Source: Devosia sp. (GTDB lineage Bacteria > Pseudomonadota > Alphaproteobacteria > Rhizobiales > Devosiaceae). Taken from it: a stretch of 64,000 nt of DNA. The notes below the pieces were generated by a model. The model had not been told where the DNA came from. It searched no databases and was given only the letters and a program-made list of their open reading frames with translations. Positions 27,875-36,224 of the stretch are shown in pieces. Both the position numbers and the translations under genes were made by a program. The stretch covers positions 22,431-86,430 of the forward strand of contig NZ_JAQGJV010000076.1 of NCBI RefSeq assembly GCF_028290435.1, given 5' to 3'. Numbering within the stretch: position 1 is the first letter of the stretch; each line of letters begins with the position of its first letter.

Positions 27875-28550
27875 TTTTCTGTTTGAACCTTATGCTCCTG
27901 CCAGCGTGCCGATTGCACGGGGTGGGCTGTTCGCCGTGCGTCGCATCTATTGCGTGGGGCGCAACTATGCCGAGCACATCCGCGAGATGGGCAATGACGA
28001 GCGCGATCCGCCGTTCTTTTTTGCCAAGCCCGCCGATGCGCTGGTGATTGGCGGCGCGGATACGCCCTATCCCAGCCTGACCAGCGATTTCCATCACGAG
28101 ATCGAACTGGTCGTCGCGATTGGCAAGGATGGCGAGAACATTGCCGAGGCCGATGCGCTGGACCATGTTTATGGTTATGCGGCGGGCATCGACATGACGC
28201 GGCGCGACCTGCAGGCCGTGGCCAAGAAGGCCGGGCGGCCGTGGGAAATGGCCAAGGGGTTTGATCATTCGGCGCCGATCGGCTCAATCGAACCGGCCAG
28301 CAATATCGGACATCCGGACAAGGGCGCGATTACACTGAGCGTCAATGGGCAGGAACGGCAGCGCGGCGATCTGGGTGATCAGATCTGGAGCGTGGCGGCG
28401 ACGATTGCCGAACTGTCGCGCTTCGTGGCGCTCAAGGCCGGCGACCTGATCATGACCGGCACGCCTTCGGGCGTTAGCGCGGTGGTGCGTGGCGATGTGC
28501 TCGAAGGCAAGATCGAGGGTGTCGGCACGGTTCGGACCAAGATCATCTGA
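27867..28550 (+). CDS. Fumarylacetoacetate hydrolase family protein (fumarylpyruvate hydrolase-like)
   Basis: A 227-residue C-C bond hydrolase. Metal-binding acidic residues are in DFHHEIELVVAIG, and the family shows RIYCVGRNYAEHIREMG, YAAGIDMTRRDLQ and LIMTGTPSGV. It cleaves 1,3-dicarbonyl compounds such as fumarylpyruvate in aromatic breakdown. The chosen start is GTG 27867, overlapping the reductase gene by eight bases, with GAAGAAG upstream; TTG 27849 is less likely. It is followed by the helicase gene with a one-base overlap. Confidence 0.9.
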   Translation: MADFLFEPYAPASVPIARGGLFAVRRIYCVGRNYAEHIREMGNDERDPPFFFAKPADALVIGGADTPYPSLTSDFHHEIELVVAIGKDGENIAEADALDHVYGYAAGIDMTRRDLQAVAKKAGRPWEMAKGFDHSAPIGSIEPASNIGHPDKGAITLSVNGQERQRGDLGDQIWSVAATIAELSRFVALKAGDLIMTGTPSGVSAVVRGDVLEGKIEGVGTVRTKII

Positions 28551-29638
28551 TGGTTGAATGGTCGCCCCAGCAGGACGCGGCGCTCGTCGCTGTCGCCGAA
28601 TGGCTCAAGGACAAGAACGGGCCGCAAGTGTTCCGCCTGTTCGGCTGGGCGGGCACGGGCAAGTCGACGCTGGCGGTGCATCTGGCGCAGGATGTGAAGA
28701 GCGTCAAATATGCGGCCTTTACGGGCAAGGCGGCGCTGGTGATGCGCAAGCGCGGCTGCAAGGGCGCGCAGACCATCCATAGCCTGATCTATACGCTGGT
28801 CAGCGAAAAGGAAGGCGAGCCGCGCTTCGTGCTGGATCCCGAATCCTCGGCTGCCGACGCCGACCTGATCGTCATCGATGAAGTCTCGATGGTGGACGAG
28901 CAGCTTGGACGGGACCTACTTTCGTTCGGGGTCAAAGTTCTCGTGTTGGGCGATCCGTTCCAATTGCCACCGGTGCAGGGGGCGGGCTTCTTCACGGCCG
29001 AAGAACCCGATATCATGCTGACCGAAATTCATCGCCAGGCGGCGGATAATCCGATCATTCACCTCTCCATGCAGGTGCGCGAGGGCGGCTTCCTCGAGCG
29101 GGGTAGTTATGGCGAGTCTGTCGTGGTCGGCCGCGAGGACGTCGATCGCGGTGCGGTGCTGCTGGCCGACCAGGTGCTGGTGGGACGCAACAAGACGCGC
29201 TTGCAATACAATGACCGGCTGCGCGAGCTGAAAGGTTTGCCCTTCCACGAGCCGGTCGAGGGCGATCGCATGGTGTGCCTGCGCAATAATCCGCGCAAGA
29301 AGCTGCTCAATGGGCAGATCTGGATTTGCACCGAAGTGACGCGCCGTACCAATGGCAAGTGGAGCCTGCTGATGGCTGATGACGAGGGCAAAGGCGAGAC
29401 GCGCGTCTTGACGCACAAAGCGTTCTTTTCGGGTGAGGAAGACGCCATGAGCTGGCCCGAGCGGCGGCAATTCGACGAGTTCACTTTTGGCTATTGTCTG
29501 ACTGTGCACAAGGCGCAGGGCAGCCAGTGGGACGATGTCTATCTGTTCGACGAGAGCTTTGTGTTCCGCGAGGAGCGGGCGCGCTGGCTTTATACCGGCA
29601 TTACCCGCGCGGCCGAAAAGATCACGGTCGTTTCGTGA
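28550..29638 (+). CDS. SF1B DNA helicase, Dda/RecD-like
   Basis: A 362-residue ATP-dependent helicase. Motif I FGWAGTGKST (residues 31-40), motif II VIDEVSMVD, motif III GDPFQLPPVQG, motif IV region EIHRQA, motif V LTVHKAQGSQWDDVYLFDE and motif VI LYTGITRAAEK are all in order. The size and motif set fit the small Dda-type helicases better than full RecD2. ATG 28550 shares one base with the preceding stop. Its place in an operon of metabolic enzymes, joined to a transglutaminase by a four-base overlap, is odd. Confidence 0.9.
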   Translation: MVEWSPQQDAALVAVAEWLKDKNGPQVFRLFGWAGTGKSTLAVHLAQDVKSVKYAAFTGKAALVMRKRGCKGAQTIHSLIYTLVSEKEGEPRFVLDPESSAADADLIVIDEVSMVDEQLGRDLLSFGVKVLVLGDPFQLPPVQGAGFFTAEEPDIMLTEIHRQAADNPIIHLSMQVREGGFLERGSYGESVVVGREDVDRGAVLLADQVLVGRNKTRLQYNDRLRELKGLPFHEPVEGDRMVCLRNNPRKKLLNGQIWICTEVTRRTNGKWSLLMADDEGKGETRVLTHKAFFSGEEDAMSWPERRQFDEFTFGYCLTVHKAQGSQWDDVYLFDESFVFREERARWLYTGITRAAEKITVVS

Positions 29639-30525
29639 CCCTGCTGCAAGTCAGTCATCAGACGGTCTACAGCTACGCCACGCCGGTGCGGTTCGGCGAG
29701 CATCGCATTCTGGTGCGGCCGCGCGACAGCATGGAGCAGACGCTGGAGCAGTTCAGCCTGCGCATCTGGCCGGAGCCCAAGGTTGTGCGCTGGATTCACG
29801 ACGTGTTCGGCAATGGCATCGCCATCGCGGAGTTCGAGGGCGAGGCCAGGGAGCTGCGGATCGAGGCCAATATGGTGCTCGATCACACGCCAGAACTGAC
29901 GCCGGATTTCGAGATCGATACGCGGGCGCGCCTCTATCCGTTCGAGTATGCGGCCGGAGACGCGATCGACCTGGCATCGACGACGCTGCGACAGTTTCCG
30001 GAGCAGACCGAAGTCGGCGCCTGGGCGCTGCGGTTCGTCAATGCGAGCGGGGCGACCAATACGGGCAACCTGTTGATGACGATGACTTATGCCATCAAGG
30101 AAGGGTTCAAATATCTGCGCCGGCCCGATCCGGGCACGCAGACGCCGGCGGTGACGCTGTCGAGCCGGCAGGGGACATGTCGCGATTTCGCCTGGCTGAT
30201 GATGGAGGCGTGCCGGTCGCTGGGTTTTTCGGCGCGGTTCGTGACGGGCTATCTCTATTCGCCGGCGCGGGACGGCTATCATCGGGGCGGCGGGGCGACG
30301 CATGCCTGGTGCCAGGTGTATCTGCCCGGCGCTGGCTGGGTGGAGTTCGATCCGACAAATGGCATTATCGGCACGCGAGATTTGATCCGGGTGGGGGTGG
30401 CGCGGGAGCCGAGGCAGGCGATCCCGATTGCGGGAACGTTTATCGGTAGCAAAGGGGATTATATCGGCATGGAGGTCGAGGTGAAGGTGGAGCGCGTGAC
30501 CTCGCCGCAGGATAGTATGGGCTGA
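29635..30525 (+). CDS. Transglutaminase family protein
   Basis: A 296-residue protein with the bacterial transglutaminase N-terminal region (VSHQTVYSYATPVRFGEHRI) and a papain-like transglutaminase core. The catalytic triad is visible as Cys in RQGTCRDFAWLM, His in GATHAWCQVYLPG and Asp in VEFDPTNG. The start GTG 29635 overlaps the helicase stop by four bases. No signal peptide, so it is probably a cytoplasmic protease or crosslinker. A second relative is convergent at 30689. Confidence 0.9.
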   Translation: MTLLQVSHQTVYSYATPVRFGEHRILVRPRDSMEQTLEQFSLRIWPEPKVVRWIHDVFGNGIAIAEFEGEARELRIEANMVLDHTPELTPDFEIDTRARLYPFEYAAGDAIDLASTTLRQFPEQTEVGAWALRFVNASGATNTGNLLMTMTYAIKEGFKYLRRPDPGTQTPAVTLSSRQGTCRDFAWLMMEACRSLGFSARFVTGYLYSPARDGYHRGGGATHAWCQVYLPGAGWVEFDPTNGIIGTRDLIRVGVAREPRQAIPIAGTFIGSKGDYIGMEVEVKVERVTSPQDSMG

Positions 30526-30666
30526 GCGTTCATTCGTAAACGCGTTTTGACGGCCATCTAGCGCGAGTTTTCTGCGCTCCGCTGCTCACGTACTTGAGTA
30601 CGCTCCGCTCCCGTGCTCAAAAACTCACGCTATCTGACTCGCCATAACACGTTTCCAAACGAACGC
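30526..30666. repeat. Long imperfect palindrome, repeat family 2, copy 2
   Basis: Ends GCGTTC (30526) and GAACGC (30661-30666), inner arms TAGCGCGAGTTTT and AAAACTCACGCTA with one mismatch, and centre TGCTCACGTAC-TTGA-GTACGCTCC. The centre of symmetry is near 30596. It occupies the gap between two convergent transglutaminase genes and could end both transcripts. The arm sequences differ from copies 1 and 3 yet still pair. Confidence 0.85.
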
Positions 30667-30688
30667 TGCGGCGCGGGGGAAAGTAGAA

Positions 30689-31525
30689 TTAAACCCGCGC
30701 CACGCTCACCGCGTCGGTGGTCCATTCCTCGGTCTTGTCGCCGTCGATGGCTTCGCTCCACACCCGGATGGGCATGGAATTGACGTTGCCGTAGATGGTG
30801 GCGAAGGCCGTGTCGGCAGCGTCGCGGCCGCAGCCGATGCGGACCATGCCATCGAGCGCGGCCATGCGGGTGGCGTCGAACAGATACCAGCGGTCGCCCA
30901 GATAAGCCTCGAACACGGCATGGAAATCCTGCGGCTGCAATTGCCAGGCGTAGCACGAGACAAAGCGGGCCGGGATGCCGAGCGCGCGGCAGAAGGTGAT
31001 GCCCAGATGGGCAAAATCGCGGCAGACGCCGGCGCGGGTCGAGAAGGTGTCGGCGGCGGTGGTGCTGGTGTCGCTGGAGCCGAACATGTAGTCGACTTCG
31101 CTATTGATCCAGTTGCAGATTTCGGTAACGCGCTGGAAGCCGGGCTGGATATTGCCGAACTGGCGGCCGGCAAAGCGGGCGAGCTGGTCGGAGGGGCAAT
31201 ACCGCGACGGATTGATATACGCCATGGTGTCGAGCGGCAGCTTTGCCACCGGCACCTCGCCGATGAAATCGGGCTGCCGGTGCACCGGATCGAGCTCGAC
31301 AACGGCCTCGTAGCGCAACTGCACCGGGCCTTGCGGCGCGGTGAGGCGGAGATAGCGGTTGCCCGTATCTGCGGCGGTGTTCTCGTCGGCCTCGTATTGG
31401 GGGGTGATGGTGAGGGTTTCGTGCAGAATGGACTGCCGCCCGCCGCGCATGGCCTCGATGTTGAAAATCAGCGTTGCCGCGTCATTGACCTCATAGCCGA
31501 TTTCACAGCCGACATTGAATTTCAC
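30689..31525 (-). CDS. Transglutaminase family protein
   Basis: A 278-residue transglutaminase-like protein, different from the product of 29635-30525. The catalytic Cys is in RAGVCRDFAHLG, His in DFHAVFEAYLG and Asp in YLFDATRMAA. The N-terminal 160 residues form the family's beta-rich domain with SRYCPSDQL. ATG 31525 starts MKFNVGCEIGYEV. No signal peptide. It is read toward the shared palindrome at 30526-30666. Confidence 0.88.
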   Translation of the reverse strand: MKFNVGCEIGYEVNDAATLIFNIEAMRGGRQSILHETLTITPQYEADENTAADTGNRYLRLTAPQGPVQLRYEAVVELDPVHRQPDFIGEVPVAKLPLDTMAYINPSRYCPSDQLARFAGRQFGNIQPGFQRVTEICNWINSEVDYMFGSSDTSTTAADTFSTRAGVCRDFAHLGITFCRALGIPARFVSCYAWQLQPQDFHAVFEAYLGDRWYLFDATRMAALDGMVRIGCGRDAADTAFATIYGNVNSMPIRVWSEAIDGDKTEEWTTDAVSVARV

Positions 31526-31581
31526 GGGCGTTCCTCTGCCATATCGGCGTTAAACACTGGCGACGGGCCGAAGTTCCGAGG

Positions 31582-31914
31582 TCAGGCGCCCGAAATCTTC
31601 ATCTCGCGGATTTTGCCATCGGCAAGAACGAAGGTGAAGACGCCCGGGCCGGTGTAGAAGCTGCTGGTCCAGTCGACGTTCAGGCTAATGCGATCTGGCG
31701 TCTCTTCGATGACGGAGCCGAAGGTCATGGTGCCCTTGGCGCCGATCAGTTCCTTGTCGCTCCAGCCGCGAATGGCGGTGAGGCCGGAAAAGCGGCGGCC
31801 CCAGTCTTCGACAATGCCCGACGGGGGAAAAAAGCCCAGGAAGGCGTCGGTGTCGCCGCCATTGATGGCATCGCGGACCTGAATGAGGATAGGTGGAAGG
31901 CTTTCGTGCGCCAT
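31582..31914 (-). CDS. NTF2-like (SnoaL/DUF4440-type) protein
   Basis: A 110-residue alpha+beta cone-fold protein: a starting helix LPPILIQVRDAINGGDTDAF, then DWGRRFSGLTAIRGW and strands up to FTFVLADGKIREMKI. The GGAGG site seven bases before ATG 31914 decides the start; the longer reading to 32040 has none. It may be cotranscribed with the transglutaminase (56-base gap). Function unknown; the fold often serves small-molecule binding. Confidence 0.85.
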   Translation of the reverse strand: MAHESLPPILIQVRDAINGGDTDAFLGFFPPSGIVEDWGRRFSGLTAIRGWSDKELIGAKGTMTFGSVIEETPDRISLNVDWTSSFYTGPGVFTFVLADGKIREMKISGA

Positions 31915-32113
31915 TGCAAATCCTCCGGCGTGCTGGTTACGCCATGACAAAGCCGAACTTATCCTGATGTATCGCCTAATGTGAAGGCTTGCGGCCAAAC
32001 ATGCGGGATTGCTCGATTTTCCGACGCCATGCGCTTGCATGCGGAAGGCCGATACCCCATCTTGTCCGTAGAGTTTTAGTTCGACAGGTTTTTACCCACT
32101 CCGGAGGCGCCCC

Positions 32114-34651
32114 ATGCAGCATGAAACCCCCCTGATCACCATGATCGTCGCGGGTCTTGTGCTTGCATATATATTTGGGATGATCGCGAACCGGTTCAAG
32201 ATGCCCCCCTTGGTGGGATATCTGTTCGCCGGCATGCTGGCCGGGCCCTATACGCCAGGCTTTGTGGCCGACCAGGCGCTGAGCGCCGAACTTGCCGAAA
32301 TAGGCGTGATCCTGCTTATGTTCGGCGTCGGCCTGCATTTTTCGCTCAAGGACCTGTTGAGCGTGCGGGCCCTGGCTATTCCCGGGGCATTGGTACAGAT
32401 CGCCTTCGCCACACTGCTCGGACTGGGGCTGGCGACGCTGCTGGGCTGGGGCCTGGGCGCCGGCATCCTGTTTGGCCTGGCGCTATCGGTGGCCTCCACC
32501 GTGGTGCTGCTTAAGGCCCTGCAGGACAAGCGCCTGATCGAGACTGAAAAGGGCCGCATCGCCGTCGGCTGGCTGATCGTCGAAGATCTCGCCATGGTGC
32601 TGGCTCTGGTGCTGATCCCCGCCTTTGCCAGCCTGTCAGGCAATGCCGAAAGCGCCATCCACGATCCCTTCGTGTCGTTCGTCGAGCGCATCCTGGGCAT
32701 GCAGATCGGCATTTATGGCGTGATTGCACTGACCCTGGTCAAGGTTGCGGCCTTTGTGGGCTTCATGCTGATCGTCGGACGCCGGGCGATTCCCTGGGCC
32801 TTGCATGCCACGGCCCATACCGGCTCGCGCGAATTGTTCCGTCTGGCGGTTCTGGCCATTGCGCTGGGCGTGGCGCTGGGTTCCTCGCTATTGTTCGGCG
32901 TGTCGCTGGCGCTGGGCGCATTCTTTGCCGGCATGATGCTGGCGGAAAGCGAACTGAGCCAGCGGGCAGCGCAGGAAACCCTACCGCTGCGTGATGCTTT
33001 CGCGGTGCTGTTTTTCGTTTCCATCGGCATGCTGTTCGACCCCTCCATTCTGGTCAGCCAGCCGCTGCAGGTATTGGCGACGGTGTTCATCATCGTCATC
33101 GGCAAGTCGGTGGCGGCCTTTGCGATCGTGCTGCTGTTCCGTCGACCGGTGGCCACGGCGCTGACGATTTCGGCCAGTCTGGCGCAGATCGGTGAATTCT
33201 CGTTCATCCTGGCGAGTATGGGCGTGTCGCTGGCGATCCTGCCCAAGGAAGGGCAGGATTTGATCTTGGCCGGTGCGTTGATTTCCATCGTGCTCAATCC
33301 CGTGGTGTTCTGGGCCGTCGAGATGGCCAAGCCGCGGCTGGAGCAGCGGGTAGCGCGCCGTCGCGGCGAGCCCGAAGTGCGGATCGAGCCGGGCGACAAT
33401 ACCGTTGCGGTCGAAGGCGCGGTTGTGCCCGAAGCGCCCGCGGCAGAGGCGCCGGTTTCGGACCATGAGGACGAAGCGCAGCCAACGCGGCAGAAGGATC
33501 ATACGATCCTCGTCGGTTTTGGCCGGGTAGGTCGCGTCGTCGGGCAGGGCCTCAAGGATGCAGGCGCATCGCTGGTGGTGATCGAGGATTCCGATCACAG
33601 CATCGCTTATGCGCGCTCCAAGGGCATCGAAGTGGTTAGCGGCAACGCGGCCAGCGCCGACGTGCTGAAGCTGGCCAACCTGGCGCAGGCCAAGGTGTTG
33701 ATGATGGCCATCCCCAATGGTTTTGAAGCCGGGACGGTGGTCGAGGTTGGCCGCAAGATCAATCCGGGCATCCGCATTCTGGCGCGGGCGCATTCGGAAG
33801 ACGAAGAGAACCATCTGCGGCACCTGGGCGCCGACCAGGTGATCATGGGCGAGCGCGAGATCGGCCTGGGCATGCTGGCCTGGCTGCGCGGCGAACGCAC
33901 CGAGGATATCGTCGACACGGCCCCGGTGCCGCCGGTGGAGCCCAAGCTGGCACCGGTGGACAATATTCTGGAAAAGGCCGCGGCGACCGCTGCGGTGGTT
34001 GCGGCCCAGCCCCCGGTCGCGGCCGAGGCGCCCGTGCCGGTGGAACTGGTGGCGACGCTGGAGCCGATCGATGCGGCCGAACCTGCCGCCGTGCAGCCCG
34101 CCGCAATGGCGGAAGCCGCGGCCGTGGCGGCACCCGAAAACGTCATCGAATTGCCGCCGCCCGAAGCGCCGGCTGCGCCGCTCGAGGATGTGGCGGTGAT
34201 CAAGGCGGTCGAGGCAGCGCCGGTTGGGGCGACGGAACCGGTGGTCGGTGAAGAGGCCACTATCGTCGAGGCTGCAACACTGGAAAGCGTCGAGGCGACG
34301 CCGGCCGTGGCAGAGACGCCGCAGGAGATTGCCGAGCCCGCCTTGCCTGCCGAAGAGACGCCCGAAGAAGAGGCGGCGGAAGACGAGATTTATGAAGGCA
34401 GCCCGGTGATCGTGCCGGAGGCGCCTGGGATTGCGGATGCGGCCCCCGACGAACTCGCGGCTGTGCCTCCGGCCGAGCCGGTGAGCGAGGTGCAGGCCGA
34501 AATCACGGCCGAGGCTGAGGCAGAAATCGAAGCTGAGGATGAAGTCTCCGAGGGTAGTCCGGTAGTTTCGCCTGAAGCCGAGCCTGCGCCGGAGCCGAGC
34601 AAGCCCGAAGAGTCCAAAGTGCCGCCTGTCGTGCCAGAACCCAAGATTTGA
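32114..34651 (+). CDS. Kef-type K+/H+ antiporter (CPA2) with TrkA-N domain and long acidic tail
   Basis: An 845-residue protein. Residues about 1-400 form the CPA2 exchanger with 12-13 helices and family signatures GYLFAGMLAGPYTPGF, LASVASTVVLLKAL-like SVASTVVLLKALQDK and VGWLIVEDLAMVLAL. Residues about 462-590 are a TrkA-N/RCK NAD-binding domain (HTILVGFGRVGRVVGQGL). The remaining 250 residues (about 597-845) are rich in Ala, Pro, Glu and Val, without cysteines, and repeat EDExxEGSPVxxPEA twice. YbaL/KefC relatives lack such a tail. The Rrf2 regulator follows after 16 bases. Confidence 0.91.
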   Translation: MQHETPLITMIVAGLVLAYIFGMIANRFKMPPLVGYLFAGMLAGPYTPGFVADQALSAELAEIGVILLMFGVGLHFSLKDLLSVRALAIPGALVQIAFATLLGLGLATLLGWGLGAGILFGLALSVASTVVLLKALQDKRLIETEKGRIAVGWLIVEDLAMVLALVLIPAFASLSGNAESAIHDPFVSFVERILGMQIGIYGVIALTLVKVAAFVGFMLIVGRRAIPWALHATAHTGSRELFRLAVLAIALGVALGSSLLFGVSLALGAFFAGMMLAESELSQRAAQETLPLRDAFAVLFFVSIGMLFDPSILVSQPLQVLATVFIIVIGKSVAAFAIVLLFRRPVATALTISASLAQIGEFSFILASMGVSLAILPKEGQDLILAGALISIVLNPVVFWAVEMAKPRLEQRVARRRGEPEVRIEPGDNTVAVEGAVVPEAPAAEAPVSDHEDEAQPTRQKDHTILVGFGRVGRVVGQGLKDAGASLVVIEDSDHSIAYARSKGIEVVSGNAASADVLKLANLAQAKVLMMAIPNGFEAGTVVEVGRKINPGIRILARAHSEDEENHLRHLGADQVIMGEREIGLGMLAWLRGERTEDIVDTAPVPPVEPKLAPVDNILEKAAATAAVVAAQPPVAAEAPVPVELVATLEPIDAAEPAAVQPAAMAEAAAVAAPENVIELPPPEAPAAPLEDVAVIKAVEAAPVGATEPVVGEEATIVEAATLESVEATPAVAETPQEIAEPALPAEETPEEEAAEDEIYEGSPVIVPEAPGIADAAPDELAAVPPAEPVSEVQAEITAEAEAEIEAEDEVSEGSPVVSPEAEPAPEPSKPEESKVPPVVPEPKI

Positions 34652-34667
34652 AGGTCACTGAGCTTCG

Positions 34668-35096
34668 ATGATTTCGCAGAAGGCCAAATATGCTTTGCGC
34701 GCGCTGGTATCGCTGGCGCGGGCTCAGCGTGGCGCCACGATGATGATCGGCGATATTGCGCGCGAGCAGGCGATCCCCAAGAAATTTCTCGAACAGATTC
34801 TTCTGGAGTTGAAGCGCGCCGGGTTTGTGGCCAGCCGGCGCGGGCGGACCGGAGGCTATGAATTGCTCAAGGCGCCCGAGGAAATTCGCTTCGGCGAGGT
34901 GCTGCGGCTGATCGATGGGCCGATCGCGCCGCTGCCCTGTTTGTCCAAGATTGCCTATCGCAAATGCGAGGATTGCCGCGAGGAAAGCTCCTGCGAAATC
35001 CGGCATGTGTTCGAGCGGGTGACGCTGGCAACGCGGGCAGTGCTCGACAGTACAACTCTGGCGGATTCGCTGCGGCTGGAAGATCTTCCGGTCTAG
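34668..35096 (+). CDS. Rrf2 family transcriptional regulator with cysteine cluster
   Basis: A 142-residue winged-helix regulator: QKAKYALRALVSLARAQRG, IPKKFLEQILLELKRAGFV and RRGRTGGYEL are Rrf2 hallmarks. Cysteines at 91, 100, 103 and 109 (KCEDCREESSCE) could hold an iron-sulphur cluster, as in IscR, NsrR and RirA, though the spacing is not identical to any of these. It lies 16 bases after the antiporter gene, so they are probably cotranscribed. Target genes are unknown. Confidence 0.9.
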   Translation: MISQKAKYALRALVSLARAQRGATMMIGDIAREQAIPKKFLEQILLELKRAGFVASRRGRTGGYELLKAPEEIRFGEVLRLIDGPIAPLPCLSKIAYRKCEDCREESSCEIRHVFERVTLATRAVLDSTTLADSLRLEDLPV

Positions 35097-35105
35097 GCAA
35101 AAGAA

Positions 35106-35129
35106 AAGGGTCGCATTGCTGCGACCCTT
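35106..35129. terminator. Two-way hairpin terminator between the Rrf2 gene and the 24-residue peptide gene
   Basis: AAGGGTCGCA (35106-35115) and TGCGACCCTT (35120-35129) form a perfect 10-base stem with a 4-base loop. On the minus strand the stem runs into TTCTTTTGCC, giving a good T-rich tract for the peptide gene. On the plus strand it ends the rrf2-type gene with a weaker tract. Confidence 0.8.
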
Positions 35130-35184
35130 CCATGAGTATTCGGCCTCAAGTGCCTGACGATTTCTCGTCTGAAGGAAGTGTGTT

Positions 35185-35259
35185 CTAGCCGAGGCTTACC
35201 CCCGACACGAACACATTATATCCAAGACCCTCTTCGAGCGCCGTAATCTCATAAGCCAT
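35185..35259 (-). CDS. 24-residue peptide gene with near-perfect ribosome binding site
   Basis: An ATG-to-TAG frame of 24 codons. The coding strand reads AAGGAGGTGATCC ending one base before the ATG, which can pair with 13 bases of the 16S rRNA 3' end; GGAGG is seven bases from the ATG. The peptide begins MAYEITALEE and ends VFVSGVSLG. It has three Glu, no Lys or Arg, no Cys, and an E-x3-Y pair (E10, Y14). It has its own TATAAT box (35377-35372), two direct repeats in the leader, and a terminator 56 bases after the stop. I know no family for it. PqqA precursors share size and E-x3-Y, but not the rest. Confidence 0.65.
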   Translation of the reverse strand: MAYEITALEEGLGYNVFVSGVSLG

Positions 35260-35334
35260 TGGATCACCTCCTTCACGTTGGTTGAACATGAGGAAAGCAT
35301 GCGCCCGTTTTTCCGACCTGTAAATAGGCCCATT

Positions 35335-35377
35335 TATGAACGAAACGCGAACTAACTATGAACGAACACGGATTATA
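35335..35377 (-). promoter_or_regulatory. -10 box and tandem direct repeats before the peptide gene
   Basis: On the minus strand TATAAT lies at 35377-35372; no clear -35 box is found, suggesting an activated promoter. Downstream, TTCGTTCATA occurs twice (35366-35357 and 35344-35335), 22 bases apart, or two helical turns, placing a likely regulator at about +1 to +30 of a transcript with a roughly 105-base leader. No other gene is between them. Confidence 0.55.
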
Positions 35378-35414
35378 TTTTACGTGATCGACAGTGTGGC
35401 GTGAACGACTCAGT

Positions 35415-36224
35415 TCAGGCGCGCGCCTTTTTGGGGCGCGAGCGGAGCTGGAAGATGGTGGCGGCGAAGACGCCGAGGGCGACGATGCCGATGATGATGG
35501 TGGCCAGCGCATTGACGTCGGGCGAGACGCCGAGCTTGACCTTGGAGAAGATCACCATGGGCAGGGTGGACGAGCCGGGGCCGGAGACGAAGCTGGCAAT
35601 CACCAGATCGTCGAGCGAGAGGGTGAAGCCGAGGAGCCAGCCGGACACCAGGGCGGGCGCGATGATGGGCAGGGTGATGTCGAAGAAGACCCGGGCCGGC
35701 GTGGCGCCGAGGTCCATGGCGGCTTCTTCGAGGCTCATGTCGAAATCGGCGAGGCGCGACTGCACCACGACGCACACATAGGCCATGCAGAAGGTGGAAT
35801 GGGCGAGGATAATGGTGAGCATGCCGCGGCCGGCGGGCCAGCCCAGAATGCTCTCCATGCCGACGAACAGCAGCAGCAGCGACAGGCCGGTGATGACGTC
35901 GGGCATCACCAGCGGCGCCGAGACCATGCCGGAGAGCACCGTGCGGCCGCGGAAGCGGCGGAAGCGGACCAGGGCGATGGCGCAGAGCGTGCCCAGCACC
36001 AGCGCGATGGTGGCCGAGACGGCGGCGATGCGCAGGCTCAGCCAGGCGGCGCCCAGCATTTGGGGATCGGCGAACAGCTCGCCATACCACTTGGTGGAAA
36101 AGCCTGACCAGACGGTGACCAGCTTGCTTTCGTTGAACGAGAACACGACCAGCGAAATGATCGGCGCGTAGAGAAAGACGAAGCCCAGGATCGCCATTGT
36201 GGGCAAGAACCAGCCGCGGCGCAT
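35415..36224 (-). CDS. potI: Putrescine ABC transporter permease PotI-like
   Basis: A 269-residue inner-membrane permease with six membrane segments, starting FLPTMAILGFVFLYAPIISL; the ATPase-contact EAA loop is SLEEAAMDLGATPARVFFDI, and FTLSLDDLVIASFVSGPGS is the usual PotC/PotI signature. ATG 36224 shares one base with the upstream stop (TAATG). It is the last gene of the pot operon; the small peptide gene follows on the same strand after 155 bases. Confidence 0.92.
   Translation of the reverse strand: MRRGWFLPTMAILGFVFLYAPIISLVVFSFNESKLVTVWSGFSTKWYGELFADPQMLGAAWLSLRIAAVSATIALVLGTLCAIALVRFRRFRGRTVLSGMVSAPLVMPDVITGLSLLLLFVGMESILGWPAGRGMLTIILAHSTFCMAYVCVVVQSRLADFDMSLEEAAMDLGATPARVFFDITLPIIAPALVSGWLLGFTLSLDDLVIASFVSGPGSSTLPMVIFSKVKLGVSPDVNALATIIIGIVALGVFAATIFQLRSRPKKARA

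Noticed and set aside
35185..35259. Calling the 24-residue peptide PqqA
   Set aside because: Only size and the E-x3-Y pair agree. The usual Trp, Pro and E-V-T-x-Y are missing and no pqq gene is nearby.
35259..35273. TTGGATCACCTCCTT on the plus strand looks like the 3' end of 16S rRNA
   Set aside because: No other rRNA sequence surrounds it. Read on the minus strand it is a ribosome binding site directly before an ATG.
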